Origin: Pseudomonas moorei
GTDB lineage: Bacteria > Pseudomonadota > Gammaproteobacteria > Pseudomonadales > Pseudomonadaceae
Length of the DNA: 64,000 nt
Direction of reading: 5' to 3'
Assembly (NCBI RefSeq): GCF_008801475.1
Contig: NZ_VZPP01000017.1
Location: forward strand, 82,895-146,894
Both the position numbers and the translations under genes were made by a program. Shown here piece by piece: positions 44,394 to 54,929 of this stretch (position 1 is its first letter; every line of letters begins with the position of its first letter). A model generated the notes under the pieces. That model had not been told where the DNA came from and ran no database searches. It saw only the letters and a program-made list of their open reading frames with translations.

Positions 44394-44719
44394 ACCTTCT
44401 CTCCCAGAGCCGTGCTGGCCGCTTTCGGGCTATCGGTCTTGTCGGTGAATTGTGGCTTGGTGCCGATCTTGTAGGTTTCGAGAATCTCGTAGGTCACGGT
44501 GTCGCGGGTGGCGTTGAAGTACTGACGGCAACCGGCGGCGTGAATCCACAGTTCATGGTGCAGACCGCGAGGGTTGTCGCGGAAGAACATGTAGTCGCCC
44601 CACTCCTCGTCGGTGCAGCTGTTCGGATCCAGTGGACGCGGGATATGCGCCTGGCCGGATGCGTGGAATTCCTCTTCGGAGCGCAGTTCGCCGCAGTGAG
44701 GACAGAAGATATGCAACAT
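44390..44719 (-). CDS. soxD: sarcosine oxidase delta subunit
   Basis: 109-residue zinc-binding subunit: Cys6 and Cys9 in FCPHCG plus His60 and Cys64 (WIHAAGC) form the expected zinc site. Usual length. Lies between soxB and soxA, with a 14-bp gap to soxB and a four-base overlap with soxA. Confidence 0.96.
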   Translation of the reverse strand: MLHIFCPHCGELRSEEEFHASGQAHIPRPLDPNSCTDEEWGDYMFFRDNPRGLHHELWIHAAGCRQYFNATRDTVTYEILETYKIGTKPQFTDKTDSPKAASTALGEKV

Positions 44720-44733
44720 GGGGATTTCTCCTG

Positions 44734-45984
44734 TTAGTGGGCAACCGCAGCAGCGCCGTGTTCATCGATCAACGCACCGTTGTGGAAACGGTCGATGGAG
44801 AAAGGTGCGGCCAACGGGTGCATTTCACCCTTGGCCAGACTCGCGGCAAACACGTTGCCCGAGCCAGGTGTTGCCTTGAAGCCACCGGTGCCCCAACCGC
44901 AGTTGAAGAACATGTTCGGTACCGGGGTTTTCGAGATGATCGGGCATGCATCCGGCGTGGTGTCGACGATGCCGCCCCACTGACGGTTCATGCGTACGCG
45001 CGACAGCACCGGGAACATTTCGACGATGGCCTGGATGGTGTGTTCGATCACCGGGTACGAACCACGCTGGCCGTAGCCGTTGTAGCCGTCGATACCGGCG
45101 CCGATCACCAGGTCGCCCTTGTCGGACTGGCTGATGTAACCGTGTACGGCGTTGGACATGATCACGCTGTCGATAATCGGCTTGATCGGCTCGGACACCA
45201 GCGCTTGCAGCGGGTGGGATTCGATCGGCAGACGGAAACCGGCCAGCTTGGCCATGTGCCCGGAGTTACCGGCGGTGACCACGCCGACGCGCTTGGCGCC
45301 GATGAAGCCCTTGTTGGTTTCGACACCGATGCACACGCCGTTTTCCTTGCGGAAACCGATCACTTCGGTCTGCTGGATCAGGTCCACGCCCAAGGCGTCG
45401 GCGGCCCGGGCAAAGCCCCAGGCCACGGCATCGTGACGGGCCACGCCGCCGCGACGCTGGACGGTAGCGCCCATCACGGGGTAGCGGGTGTTCTTCGAGC
45501 AGTCGAGGTACGGAATCTCGTCGGCCACTTGCTTGGCATCGAGCAGTTCGCCATCGACGCCGTTGAGGCGGTTGGCGCTGACCCGACGCTCGGAATCACG
45601 GATGTCCTGCAGGGTATGGCACAGGTTGTAGACGCCGCGCTGGGAGAACATCACGTTGTAGTTCAGGTCCTGGGACAGGCCTTCCCACAGTTTCATCGCG
45701 TGTTCGTACAGGTGCGCCGACTCGTCCCACAGGTAGTTAGAGCGAACGATGGTGGTGTTGCGCGCGGTGTTACCGCCGCCCAGCCAGCCTTTTTCGACCA
45801 CGGCCACGTTGGTGATGCCGTGCTCCTTGGCCAGGTAGTAGGCGGTCGCCAGACCATGCCCGCCACCGCCGACGATGACCACGTCGTAGACCTTTTTAGG
45901 GGTCGGCGTGCGCCACATCCGCTGCCAGTTTTCGTGGTGGCTGAGAGAGTGTTTGAAGAGGCCGAAGCCCGAGTAGCGTTGCAT
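44734..45984 (-). CDS. soxB: sarcosine oxidase beta subunit
   Basis: Flavoprotein subunit that oxidises sarcosine to glycine, giving H2O2 and a one-carbon unit. 416 residues from the second ATG (45984), which has GGAG at better spacing than the first (45990). FAD fold VVIVGGGGHGLATAYYLA (35-52). The His in ARHDAVAWG (about residue 184) is the probable site of covalent FMN. The C-terminal GWGTGGFKATPGSG is conserved. Confidence 0.96.
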   Translation of the reverse strand: MQRYSGFGLFKHSLSHHENWQRMWRTPTPKKVYDVVIVGGGGHGLATAYYLAKEHGITNVAVVEKGWLGGGNTARNTTIVRSNYLWDESAHLYEHAMKLWEGLSQDLNYNVMFSQRGVYNLCHTLQDIRDSERRVSANRLNGVDGELLDAKQVADEIPYLDCSKNTRYPVMGATVQRRGGVARHDAVAWGFARAADALGVDLIQQTEVIGFRKENGVCIGVETNKGFIGAKRVGVVTAGNSGHMAKLAGFRLPIESHPLQALVSEPIKPIIDSVIMSNAVHGYISQSDKGDLVIGAGIDGYNGYGQRGSYPVIEHTIQAIVEMFPVLSRVRMNRQWGGIVDTTPDACPIISKTPVPNMFFNCGWGTGGFKATPGSGNVFAASLAKGEMHPLAAPFSIDRFHNGALIDEHGAAAVAH

Positions 45985-46007
45985 AGTCATTTACTCCAAA
46001 ACCGCAC

Positions 46008-47261
<1,254 letters not shown>

Positions 47262-47446
47262 CGCGTCTCTCCCAGCGGCATCTATGCGCCATTCGTCTCG
47301 GTAAGGCACCGGTGTTTCGGCAGTGCCCTTTGATAGCGATGGTATGACCGGCGCAGGCAGGCCAAATGCCTACGGACGCCACGTAAAGGTGCGTTTACGA
47401 CATGGCGGGAAATGACGGGGCGGCCGCTCTTCTCAAATCAGTGAGA

Positions 47447-47546
47447 AACCCTGTGGGCTCTGGCTTGCCAGCGATGACGGCGTCACATCCAGCCTTGATG
47501 GCGACGGGTCCACCGCTATCGCTGGCAAGCCAGCGCCCACAGGGTT
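47447..47546. repeat. REP pair
   Basis: AACCCTGTGGGCTCTGGCTT at the left and its near inverse ending CCCACAGGGTT at the right, overlapping the last base of the TraX-like stop. A further 185 bp to glyA hold its promoter. Confidence 0.82.
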
Positions 47547-48270
47547 ATACGGCGAACTGGCGGACGAGTAGCAGCACGAGGAAATGCACCGGATAGAGGG
47601 CATAAGCCCAACGCCGCATCGGTGGTGGTTTTACGCCCTTGGCATGTCGCAACAAGAACAGCCCCAGCCAGGGCGCGATCAGGCAGGTGACGATGGCCGG
47701 AAGGGCCGCGGGGTTGCCCAGCCGTGCGGCGTAATACAGCACTTGCCACTGATTGGCCGCCAGACAAACCAGCCCCGGCAACAGCGCGAAATACCAGGGA
47801 CGACGGATCACCAGCAACAGCGCCAGCGGCAACAGCACACCAAAGAAGCCGAACATCAATCGTGACCAGAACACGACCGCCAGCAGCAGAGCGACAACCG
47901 CCAACAGTCGCGCCTGAAGCCCCCGCGTTTGCCAGCCCCGTGCCACCAGCAGGCCCAAGGCCAGGGTGGGCAACACGTTCAAGGTGTCGGGATCGGGAAT
48001 GTACATCCGGTAAGGCACTTCGCTCACCGCACTGAACAGCAACAACCAGCCCAGATAGCGCCATTGCCCCTGGGTGTTCACGGTCGGCGCGCGAGCCAGA
48101 TTCGCCGCCATCGCCAGGCAAAACCACGGGAACGCCAGGCGCCCCGGCACATACAGCAGATCGACGGAATAACCGACATAGCGCAGGTGGTCGAGCACCA
48201 TGCTCAGCAGCGCCAGCCACTTGAGCAAATCGAGTGCACCGTCGCGCGGCTTTAACTGCCGCTGTGTCAT
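47545..48270 (-). CDS. TraX-family membrane protein
   Basis: 241 residues (ATG at 48270; 48276 and 48288 are also possible, none with a good SD). About eight hydrophobic helices; DGALDLLKWLALLSMVLDHL at the start is the TraX signature, a family related to membrane acyltransferases and first known for acetylating F pilin. There are no conjugation genes here, so the real substrate is probably a cell-envelope component. The gene sits at the same place in other pseudomonads, between glyA and the aldolase. Confidence 0.83.
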   Translation of the reverse strand: MTQRQLKPRDGALDLLKWLALLSMVLDHLRYVGYSVDLLYVPGRLAFPWFCLAMAANLARAPTVNTQGQWRYLGWLLLFSAVSEVPYRMYIPDPDTLNVLPTLALGLLVARGWQTRGLQARLLAVVALLLAVVFWSRLMFGFFGVLLPLALLLVIRRPWYFALLPGLVCLAANQWQVLYYAARLGNPAALPAIVTCLIAPWLGLFLLRHAKGVKPPPMRRWAYALYPVHFLVLLLVRQFAV

Positions 48271-48419
48271 GTGCATCGCCAGGTGCATAATTGCCCGGCA
48301 TCCCCGTATTTTTCAGACAGTGACATCCCGTGTGCTCCCCGGACGATCTTCGGTAAAGTGCGCACCATCATTGACCACGAGACACTTCACCATAGGCGTC
48401 TCGACCACGGAAGCAGGCC

Positions 48420-49460
48420 ATGACCGATAAGAGCCAACAATTCGCCAGCGACAACTACTCCGGCATTTGCCCTGAAGCCTGGGCTGCCATGGAGCAGGCC
48501 AACCATGGCCACCAGCGTGCATACGGCGACGACGAATGGACCGCCCGCGCGTCCGACTATTTCCGCAAATTGTTCGAAACCGACTGCGAAGTGTTCTTCG
48601 CCTTCAACGGCACCGCCGCCAACTCCCTGGCCCTGTCTTCGCTGTGCCAGAGCTACCACAGCGTGATCTGCTCGGAAACCGCCCACGTCGAAACCGACGA
48701 ATGCGGCGCCCCGGAATTCTTTTCCAACGGCTCCAAACTGCTGATCGCCCGCACCGAAAACGGCAAGCTGACTCCGGAATCGATCCGCGAAGTCGCTCTC
48801 AAGCGCCAGGACATCCACTACCCGAAACCCCGCGTCGTGACCCTGACGCAGGCCACCGAAGTCGGCAGCGTCTACACCCCGGACGAAATCCGCGCCATCA
48901 GCGCCACTTGCAAGGAACTGGGCCTGAACCTGCACATGGACGGCGCGCGGTTCTCCAACGCCTGCGCGTTCCTCGGCTGCTCGCCAGCGGACCTGACCTG
49001 GAAGGCCGGCGTCGACGTGCTGTGCTTCGGCGGCACGAAAAACGGCATGGCCGTGGGCGAAGCGATTCTGTTCTTCAACCACAAACTGGCCGAAGACTTC
49101 GACTACCGCTGCAAACAGGCCGGGCAACTGGCGTCGAAGATGCGTTTCCTCTCCGCGCCCTGGGTCGGAATCCTGGAAAACGACGCCTGGCTCAAATACG
49201 CCAACCACGCCAATCGTTGCGCGCAATTGCTGGCCGAGCTGGTCAGCGACATTCCCGGCGTGGAACTGATGTTCCCGGTGCAGGCCAACGGCGTGTTCCT
49301 GCAACTCTCGGAACCGGCCATCGCCGCGCTGACCGCCAAGGGCTGGCGCTTCTACACCTTCATCGGCAACGGCGGCGCACGCTTCATGTGCTCGTGGGAC
49401 ACCGAAGAAGAACGCGTTCGGGAATTGGCCAGGGATATCCGTGAAGTGATGTCGCACTAA
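48420..49460 (+). CDS. ltaE: low-specificity L-threonine aldolase
   Basis: PLP enzyme splitting threonine or allo-threonine into glycine and acetaldehyde; in this pathway it links glycine with other amino acids. 346 residues, PLP lysine Lys207 in CFGGTKNGM, AFNGTAANSLAL at 61-72, HMDGARFSNA at 172-181. ATG with AGG upstream; single gene, read away from the TraX-like gene. Confidence 0.93.
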   Translation: MTDKSQQFASDNYSGICPEAWAAMEQANHGHQRAYGDDEWTARASDYFRKLFETDCEVFFAFNGTAANSLALSSLCQSYHSVICSETAHVETDECGAPEFFSNGSKLLIARTENGKLTPESIREVALKRQDIHYPKPRVVTLTQATEVGSVYTPDEIRAISATCKELGLNLHMDGARFSNACAFLGCSPADLTWKAGVDVLCFGGTKNGMAVGEAILFFNHKLAEDFDYRCKQAGQLASKMRFLSAPWVGILENDAWLKYANHANRCAQLLAELVSDIPGVELMFPVQANGVFLQLSEPAIAALTAKGWRFYTFIGNGGARFMCSWDTEEERVRELARDIREVMSH

Positions 49461-49481
49461 CAACCTTGGTTTGCACTGCCC

Positions 49482-49569
49482 CTGTGGGAGCGAGCTCGCT
49501 CGCGATGAGGTCAGCCCATCCAACAATGATGTCAGCTGACACACCGCCATCGCGAGCAAGCTCCCACAA
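49482..49569. repeat. REP pair
   Basis: GTGGGAGCGAGCTCGCTCGC and CATCGCGAGCAAGCTCCCAC inverted, between the aldolase and SDR genes. Confidence 0.85.
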
Positions 49570-49668
49570 AAGCCCCACCCACTCACCCTCATCATTCGCA
49601 CCTGAAGACTTCGTCTACATTGTTTGTCGAGCCCATCCGCTCTCATAACAATAATCAGGAGCGCAAGC

Positions 49669-50493
49669 ATGTCCCTTCAAGGCAAAACACTGTTCATTAC
49701 CGGCGCCAGTCGCGGGATTGGTCGGGAGATCGCCCTGCGGGCGGCGCGCGACGGGGCCAATATCGTGATTGCGGCCAAAAGCGCCGAACCGCACCCCAAG
49801 CTACCCGGCACCATTTACAGCGTGGCCGAGGAAGTCGAAAACGCGGGTGGCAAGGCGCTGGCCTTGCAAGTGGATGTGCGCGATGAAGTCGCCGTGCATC
49901 AGGCCCTAGCCCAGGCCAACGAACATTTCGGCGGCATCGATGCATTGGTCAACAACGCCGGGGCAATCAAGTTGACCGGTGTGCAGCACATCGAACTCAA
50001 GCGCTTCGACCTCATGCACCAGATCAATACCCGTGCCGTGCTGCTGTGCAGCCAGGCCGCCCAGCCCTACCTGAAGAAATCCGCCGGACACATCCTCAAC
50101 CTGTCACCGCCGTTGAACCTGGCGACCCAATGGTTCGCCCAATACAGCCCGTACACCGTGACCAAGTACGGCATGAGCATGCTGACGCTGGGCATGAGCG
50201 AGGAATTCAAGCACTACGGCATCAGCGTCAACTCGCTGTGGCCGCAAACAATGATCGCCACCGCCGCCATCGAGTTTCAGCTGGGGTCACGGGAGTCGTT
50301 CAAGCACGCCAGGACGCCCGCGATCATGGCTGACGCGGCACATGCGATTCTGAGCAGCGCGAATCGCAGCCTGACCGGGCGGTTGTTGATTGATGAGGAA
50401 ATACTGCGGGAGAACGGCGTGACCGAGTTCGAACACTATCGGTTCGCACCAGGCAGCAGCGACACGCTTATGCCGGATCTGTTTATCGACTGA
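49669..50493 (+). CDS. short-chain dehydrogenase/reductase (HSDL2-like)
   Basis: 274 residues from the ATG at 49669 with AGGAG before it. Rossmann motif TGASRGIG (12-19), NNAG at about 96-99, the Ser in LNLSPPLN and a YTVTK catalytic pair (YxxxK). The pattern and the PLNLATQWFAQYSPY segment match the HSDL2-like SDR group, which lacks a firm substrate. It is convergent with gbcB but nothing ties it to betaine use. Confidence 0.9.
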   Translation: MSLQGKTLFITGASRGIGREIALRAARDGANIVIAAKSAEPHPKLPGTIYSVAEEVENAGGKALALQVDVRDEVAVHQALAQANEHFGGIDALVNNAGAIKLTGVQHIELKRFDLMHQINTRAVLLCSQAAQPYLKKSAGHILNLSPPLNLATQWFAQYSPYTVTKYGMSMLTLGMSEEFKHYGISVNSLWPQTMIATAAIEFQLGSRESFKHARTPAIMADAAHAILSSANRSLTGRLLIDEEILRENGVTEFEHYRFAPGSSDTLMPDLFID

Positions 50494-50502
50494 ACGCATT
50501 TC

Positions 50503-50620
50503 CCTGTAGCAGCGAGCCGGCTCCGGGCGGCGTTCCGACGATGAACCCGGGAGCAACACGGGGTGTCAGGCTCCCAGCGTTATCATTGACGTCCATCGCG
50601 AGCAGGCCCGCTCCTACAGG
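50503..50620. repeat. REP pair, partly decayed
   Basis: CTGTAGCAGCGAGCCGGCTC at the left, CCATCGCGAGCAGGCCCGCT at the right, between the convergent SDR and gbcB genes. Confidence 0.78.
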
Positions 50621-50636
50621 GGGGCTTAGGCGTGGG

Positions 50637-51737
50637 TTAGAACTCGATCCGCACATCCCCCTTCGGCACGCTGCAGCACGACAAAATGTACCCGTCGGCC
50701 TCGTCTTCCTCGGTGATCCCGCCGTTGTGCTCCATCTCCACTTCGCCGCCCAGTTTCAGTACCTTGCACGTGCCGCAGATGCCCATGCCGCAGGCTTTCG
50801 GGATCATCAGGCCGACTTTCGCGGCAGCGGCGTGTACGGTCTCGCCCGGTGCCACGCGAATGCTCTTGCCCGAGGCAATGAACTCCACCTGATGCAGATC
50901 TGCGTCATCCACCTCCGGCGCCTCGGCGGCCTGCTCGGCATTCTCCACAGCATCGGCGATTGCCTCTGGCGGCGTGGCGCCGAAGGACTCCTCGTGATAG
51001 TGCTTCATGTTGAAACCGGCATTCTCCAGCAGGCGCTTGACCGCATTCATGTACGGCGTCGGGCCGCAGCAGAATACTTCGCGCTCAAGGAAATCCGGGA
51101 CCATCAGTTCCAGCATCTTGTGGTTCAAATAACCGCGATAACCAGCCCATGGCTCGCCGAAGCCATGTTTTTCGCAAATCAGGTGCAGGCTGAAATTTTC
51201 GATCCGCGCTGCCATGTGTTCCAGCTCGCGGTGATAAATGATGTCCTTCGGCGAACGGGCGCTGTGGATGAACGCCATGTCGACATTGCCGTTGGTGTCG
51301 AAGAACCAGCGCGCCATGGACATGCACGGCGTGATGCCCACGCCGCCGCTGAGGTACAGCACTTTAGGATTCGGGAAGTCGATCGCGTTGAACAGCCCGA
51401 CCGGACCGTGCACGGCCAGTTCGTAGCCTTCGTGCAGGGTGTCGTGCAGCCAGTTCGAAACCTTGCCGCCCGGCACGCGCTTGATGGTCACCGAAAAGCT
51501 GTACGGCACCGATGGCGAGCTGGAAATGGTGTACGAACGCATGATCGGCTGGCCTTCGATTTCCAGCTCCAGGGTGACAAACTGCCCCGGCTTGAAGAAG
51601 AACATGATCGGCTGGTCGGCCATGAAGCAAAAGGTGCGCACATCCCAGGTTTCCTGGATGACTTTGACGCAACGGACGATGTGCCGACCATTGGCCCAGG
51701 TCTGGGTGGTTACCGGGTTCAGGAAGTTGTTGGACAT
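50637..51737 (-). CDS. gbcB: glycine betaine monooxygenase reductase subunit
   Basis: Passes electrons from NAD(P)H to GbcA. 366 residues from the ATG at 51737 (GGAGATC upstream). FAD-binding domain with RSYTISSSP, NAD domain with GGVGITPCMSM and CCGPTPYM, and a C-terminal 2Fe-2S ferredoxin domain with CGMGICGTC and the last Cys in ILSCC. Divergent from gbcA, sharing the control region. Confidence 0.96.
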   Translation of the reverse strand: MSNNFLNPVTTQTWANGRHIVRCVKVIQETWDVRTFCFMADQPIMFFFKPGQFVTLELEIEGQPIMRSYTISSSPSVPYSFSVTIKRVPGGKVSNWLHDTLHEGYELAVHGPVGLFNAIDFPNPKVLYLSGGVGITPCMSMARWFFDTNGNVDMAFIHSARSPKDIIYHRELEHMAARIENFSLHLICEKHGFGEPWAGYRGYLNHKMLELMVPDFLEREVFCCGPTPYMNAVKRLLENAGFNMKHYHEESFGATPPEAIADAVENAEQAAEAPEVDDADLHQVEFIASGKSIRVAPGETVHAAAAKVGLMIPKACGMGICGTCKVLKLGGEVEMEHNGGITEEDEADGYILSCCSVPKGDVRIEF

Positions 51738-52032
51738 GCTGATCTCCACGGCCGACTGTCGGCCTTCATGATGGCGATTCTGCGTATAGCGCGAACCACC
51801 CATTTACCTATCTGCGACATTCACATGCTTATCGCGACCAGCCCCCAACTACCGGGGCTTGCGCGTCGGGAACAGATTGCACCATGTCGCCCATGGATAA
51901 GGTTCTGGCCAGCGCCGGCCCCACACTCGCCCCATACCAAGACACAACCTTTACACCTTGCGTAGCAAACCTGAGCAGCACACCTGATTAGCCACTTTCG
52001 CCGGCCACGCAGATGGCCTTGAGGATTAAACG
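51738..52032. promoter_or_regulatory. divergent gbcB/gbcA control region
   Basis: 295 bp without a gene between two divergent, functionally paired genes. In P. aeruginosa the AraC-type regulator GbdR activates gbcA in response to glycine betaine and dimethylglycine, so the same is expected here. I cannot point to the operator with confidence. Confidence 0.6.
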
Positions 52033-53328
52033 ATGGACGTCACTACTACCCTGAGCCTGGGCGATCCGCTGGAACCCGCACGCAAGGCCACCGCCCAGAT
52101 GCTGCAAGAGCGCGAGCGCACGTTCTCGCTGCCGCAGCCGTTTTACTCTGACGAGCGCCTGTTTGATATCGACATGCAGGAAATCTTTCAGAAAGAGTGG
52201 CTGATCGCCGGCATGACCTGCGAGATCCCCACCAAGGGCAACTATCTGACACTGCAGGTCGGCAAGAACCCGATCATCGTGATCCGTGGCGCCGAAGGCG
52301 TCGTGCACGCGTTCCATAACGTCTGCCGTCACCGTGGCTCGCGCCTGTGCACCAGCGACAAGGGCAAGGTCGCCAAACTGGTCTGCCACTACCACCAGTG
52401 GACCTACGAACTCGACGGTCGCCTGTTGTTCGCCGGCACCGAGATGGGTGCCGACTTCGACATGAACCAGTACGGCCTCAAGCCGGTGAACGTGAAAACC
52501 GCGGGTGGCTACATCTTCATCAGCCTGGCGGACAACCCGCCGGCCATCGACGACTTCCTGTCGACGCTCAGCCATTACATGGAACCGTACGACATGGAAA
52601 ACACCAAGGTGGCGGTGCAAACCACCTTGATGGAAAAAGCCAACTGGAAACTGGTGCTGGAAAACAACCGCGAGTGCTACCACTGCGGCGGCTCACACCC
52701 GGAACTGCTGAAAACCCTGCTGGAATGGGACGACGTCACCGACCCGCGCGCCGACCAGGCGTTCAAGGACCATGTCGCCGCCTCCGCCGCTGCCTGGGAA
52801 GCCGAGAAGATCCCTTACGCCCACGCCAGCTTCGGCCTGCGTAACCGCATCGTGCGCATGCCGCTGCTCAAGGGCACCGTGTCGATGACCATGGACGGCA
52901 AACAAGGCTGTGCCAAGCTCATGGGCCGCATCAAGAACCCCGACCTGGGCTCCATGCGCATCCTGCACCTGCCGCACTCGTGGAACCACTGCATGGGCGA
53001 CCACATCATCGTGTTCACCGTGTGGCCGATCAGCGCCCAGGAAACCATGGTCACCACCAAGTGGATCGTGCACAAGGACGCCGTCGAAGGCGTGGACTAC
53101 GACGTAGAGCGCATGCGCAAAGTCTGGGACGCCACCAACGACCAGGACCGTCGCCTGGCCGAAGAAAACCAGCGCGGCATCAACTCCACCGCTTATCAGC
53201 CTGGCCCTTACTCCAAGACGTATGAATTTGGCGTGGTGAACTTCGTGGACTGGTACAGCGAGCGGATGCTGAACAATCTGGGGGCTGAGCCGGCGCCTTA
53301 CCTCAAAGGTGTCCCTGTCCAAGGTTAA
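52033..53328 (+). CDS. gbcA: glycine betaine monooxygenase, Rieske subunit
   Basis: Removes one methyl group of glycine betaine as formaldehyde, giving dimethylglycine. 431 residues; Rieske ligands Cys98, His100, Cys118 and His121 (VCRHRGSRLC, CHYHQW), and the mononuclear iron histidines in ECYHCGGSHPE (about 216-226). GAGGA eight bases before the ATG. Followed by a REP and the DnaA-box array. Confidence 0.97.
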   Translation: MDVTTTLSLGDPLEPARKATAQMLQERERTFSLPQPFYSDERLFDIDMQEIFQKEWLIAGMTCEIPTKGNYLTLQVGKNPIIVIRGAEGVVHAFHNVCRHRGSRLCTSDKGKVAKLVCHYHQWTYELDGRLLFAGTEMGADFDMNQYGLKPVNVKTAGGYIFISLADNPPAIDDFLSTLSHYMEPYDMENTKVAVQTTLMEKANWKLVLENNRECYHCGGSHPELLKTLLEWDDVTDPRADQAFKDHVAASAAAWEAEKIPYAHASFGLRNRIVRMPLLKGTVSMTMDGKQGCAKLMGRIKNPDLGSMRILHLPHSWNHCMGDHIIVFTVWPISAQETMVTTKWIVHKDAVEGVDYDVERMRKVWDATNDQDRRLAEENQRGINSTAYQPGPYSKTYEFGVVNFVDWYSERMLNNLGAEPAPYLKGVPVQG

Positions 53329-53338
53329 ATATCCCACT

Positions 53339-53452
53339 CTGTAGGAGCCTGCTCACGATGGACGCATGAGCACCGCGGGATAACTGATACCCCGCGTTAT
53401 CGTTCACGACCATCGCGAGCAGGCTCGCTCCTCCAGGAGCCTGCTCGCGACG
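53339..53452. repeat. REP cluster of three copies
   Basis: TGTAGGAGCCTGCTCACGAT, ATCGCGAGCAGGCTCGCTCC and a third part-copy (GGAGCCTGCTCGCGACG), downstream of gbcA. Confidence 0.82.
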
Positions 53453-53488
53453 TTTACTCCCGCCATTACCCTCTTCCCTTTAGCACTG

Positions 53489-54140
53489 TACGAAATATGA
53501 TCTATTCCGTTCGGCGCTATACAGTGCGCGCCTCCCAGCCTTTCGCGAACAAGTTATCCACATCTCCACCCACAGCAAATGGGGACAACTGTGGACAGGT
53601 TCGAAATTTTCTCCACAGAAACCGAAGAAAATCCGTGACTTATCCGGAATCACGGTTTCCCGCCGCGCCTGATCAATTTTTGACCAACCCCATGAAGACC
53701 ACGTTTTACATGGCCCGTAGCGGATGGCAAACACCTTATCCACAGAAGCGCCAACAGACTTTGGGGGCAACTTCTGCGCTTCTGTGGAAAACCGCTGAAA
53801 GCCGCGTAATTTCTGCATTTGCGGGAGGTGGAACAGATAAAAAAGACGATTCGATCAATTTTTGACCAAACACCTGAGAGGCACGTTTTATATGGCCTGT
53901 AGCGGTAAGCGAACATCTTATCCACAGAAGCGCCAACAGAGATCGGGGACAAGTTTTGCTTCGAGCTCACACTTATCCTCAGAAAAACAACCGAAAAAAC
54001 CGTAGCTTACGCTGATTGTTTTTTGATCTACGGGCTGAAAGGCTTCATTTTCAAGGGCTGCAGCGAGGGGCGAACATGTTATCCACAGAATCGCCAACAG
54101 CGTTTGTGGAGAACCAGGCAGGCGTTATCCACACGAGTGC
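53489..54140. repeat. tandem ~182-bp repeats with perfect DnaA boxes
   Basis: Non-coding array. TTATCCACA, the exact DnaA box, begins at 53554, 53736, 53918, 54079 and 54125, all on the plus strand. The first three are 182 bp apart, the fourth 161, the fifth 46. After the box three units share TTATCCACAGAA.CGCCAACAG. Late in units 1 and 2 the sequence GATCAATTTTTGACCAA recurs at 53671 and 53853, also 182 bp apart, and resembles an IHF site. One-mismatch boxes lie at 53609 (+), 53783 (-), 53973 (+) and 54105 (-). Open frames on both strands here are by-products of the repeats. Best guess: a DnaA-binding, possibly datA-like locus. Confidence 0.8.
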
Positions 54141-54203
54141 GCCTGATCATGTTCGGAGGGGTCTTCCGGGCGGGATGTTCTTTTAAAGAAATGACGGCTT
54201 GGT

Positions 54204-54233
54204 ACCGCCCCTGGCAATTCTGTCAGGGGCGGT
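54204..54233. other. hairpin downstream of the acetyltransferase gene
   Basis: ACCGCCCCTG with CAGGGGCGGT, a perfect 10-bp stem with a 10-base loop but no T-run on either side. It may end transcription of the minus-strand gene finishing at 54252. Confidence 0.5.
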
Positions 54234-54251
54234 CGTCGTCGCCATAGCCCG

Positions 54252-54818
54252 TTAAGGCCGGTACATCAAATAGGCCTCGCCCGTGACCCGGATCATCGGG
54301 TGCGGCGTGATCTGGCAGGTATCGACGATGCGGAAGCCGTGGCGCTCATAGAAGCGCCGGGCGCCGGTGTTGGCGGCGTAGTCGATCAGGCTAAGGCCGT
54401 TGAGTCCGAGCCGATTGGCGCGGTCGTAGGCGTAAGCGAGAAATTGCTTGCCCAGGCCCTGGTTTCGCCAGCCCTCGTGCAGCGCCAAGCTGGAAATATA
54501 AAGGGTGTCGGGGATCTCCATCGTCGCGTACGGCGCCAGCACCGGATCGGTCACTGGCTCCGCGAACGGGTCATAACGCATCACGTAGCTGTGCAGCATG
54601 CCAATGACCTTCCCCTCGGCCTCGGCGATCAGGCAATTCTGGTAGGAAAAATCCACATCTTCACGGGCATAACGGATGGCTCCCACGTCCAACAGGTCCT
54701 GCCCGGGCTCTGCTATCTGGCTCCAGATGTAATCCGAAGCGCCTTCCGAGGAAATCTGAAACAGACGCGCAATCTCGCGCGCATCCGCGCGTACCGCCGA
54801 ACGAAACTCAACCGACAT
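54252..54818 (-). CDS. GNAT-family N-acetyltransferase
   Basis: 188 residues with the GNAT core: beta-strand LIAEAEGKVIGMLHSYV, the acetyl-CoA loop HEGWRNQGLGKQFLAYAYDRA (R-x2-G-x-G) and YERHGF near the end. The target is not known. Monocistronic; its neighbours (DnaA-box array, etf genes) give no hint of function. Confidence 0.88.
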   Translation of the reverse strand: MSVEFRSAVRADAREIARLFQISSEGASDYIWSQIAEPGQDLLDVGAIRYAREDVDFSYQNCLIAEAEGKVIGMLHSYVMRYDPFAEPVTDPVLAPYATMEIPDTLYISSLALHEGWRNQGLGKQFLAYAYDRANRLGLNGLSLIDYAANTGARRFYERHGFRIVDTCQITPHPMIRVTGEAYLMYRP

Positions 54819-54841
54819 TGATTAAAACTCCACAGATCATC

Positions 54842-54866
54842 GAGCGCCCGTTTTACGTGGGCGCTC
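54842..54866. other. hairpin in the etfB/acetyltransferase gap
   Basis: GAGCGCCC with GGGCGCTC, 9-base loop, no T-run. Possible weak terminator of the dgc/etf operon or leader structure of the acetyltransferase mRNA. Confidence 0.35.
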
Positions 54867-54929
54867 ACGGCGCAGCAACGCGCCGCAGGGATGGGTGTTT
54901 TTCCGGGTATTGCGGCTCGAGGCTGGGTG

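Noticed and set aside
51738..52032. A named GbdR operator
   Set aside because: The regulator is expected here from known biology, but I could not match a site with confidence, so none is claimed.
53480..53970. Open frames of 60-120 codons on both strands in the DnaA-box array
   Set aside because: Their peptides repeat with the 182-bp DNA period and shift frame between units, so the repeats make the frames and not the reverse.
53489..54140. CRISPR-like array
   Set aside because: Repeat units are about 182 bp and imperfect, with no short identical repeats and unique spacers, and no cas genes are present.
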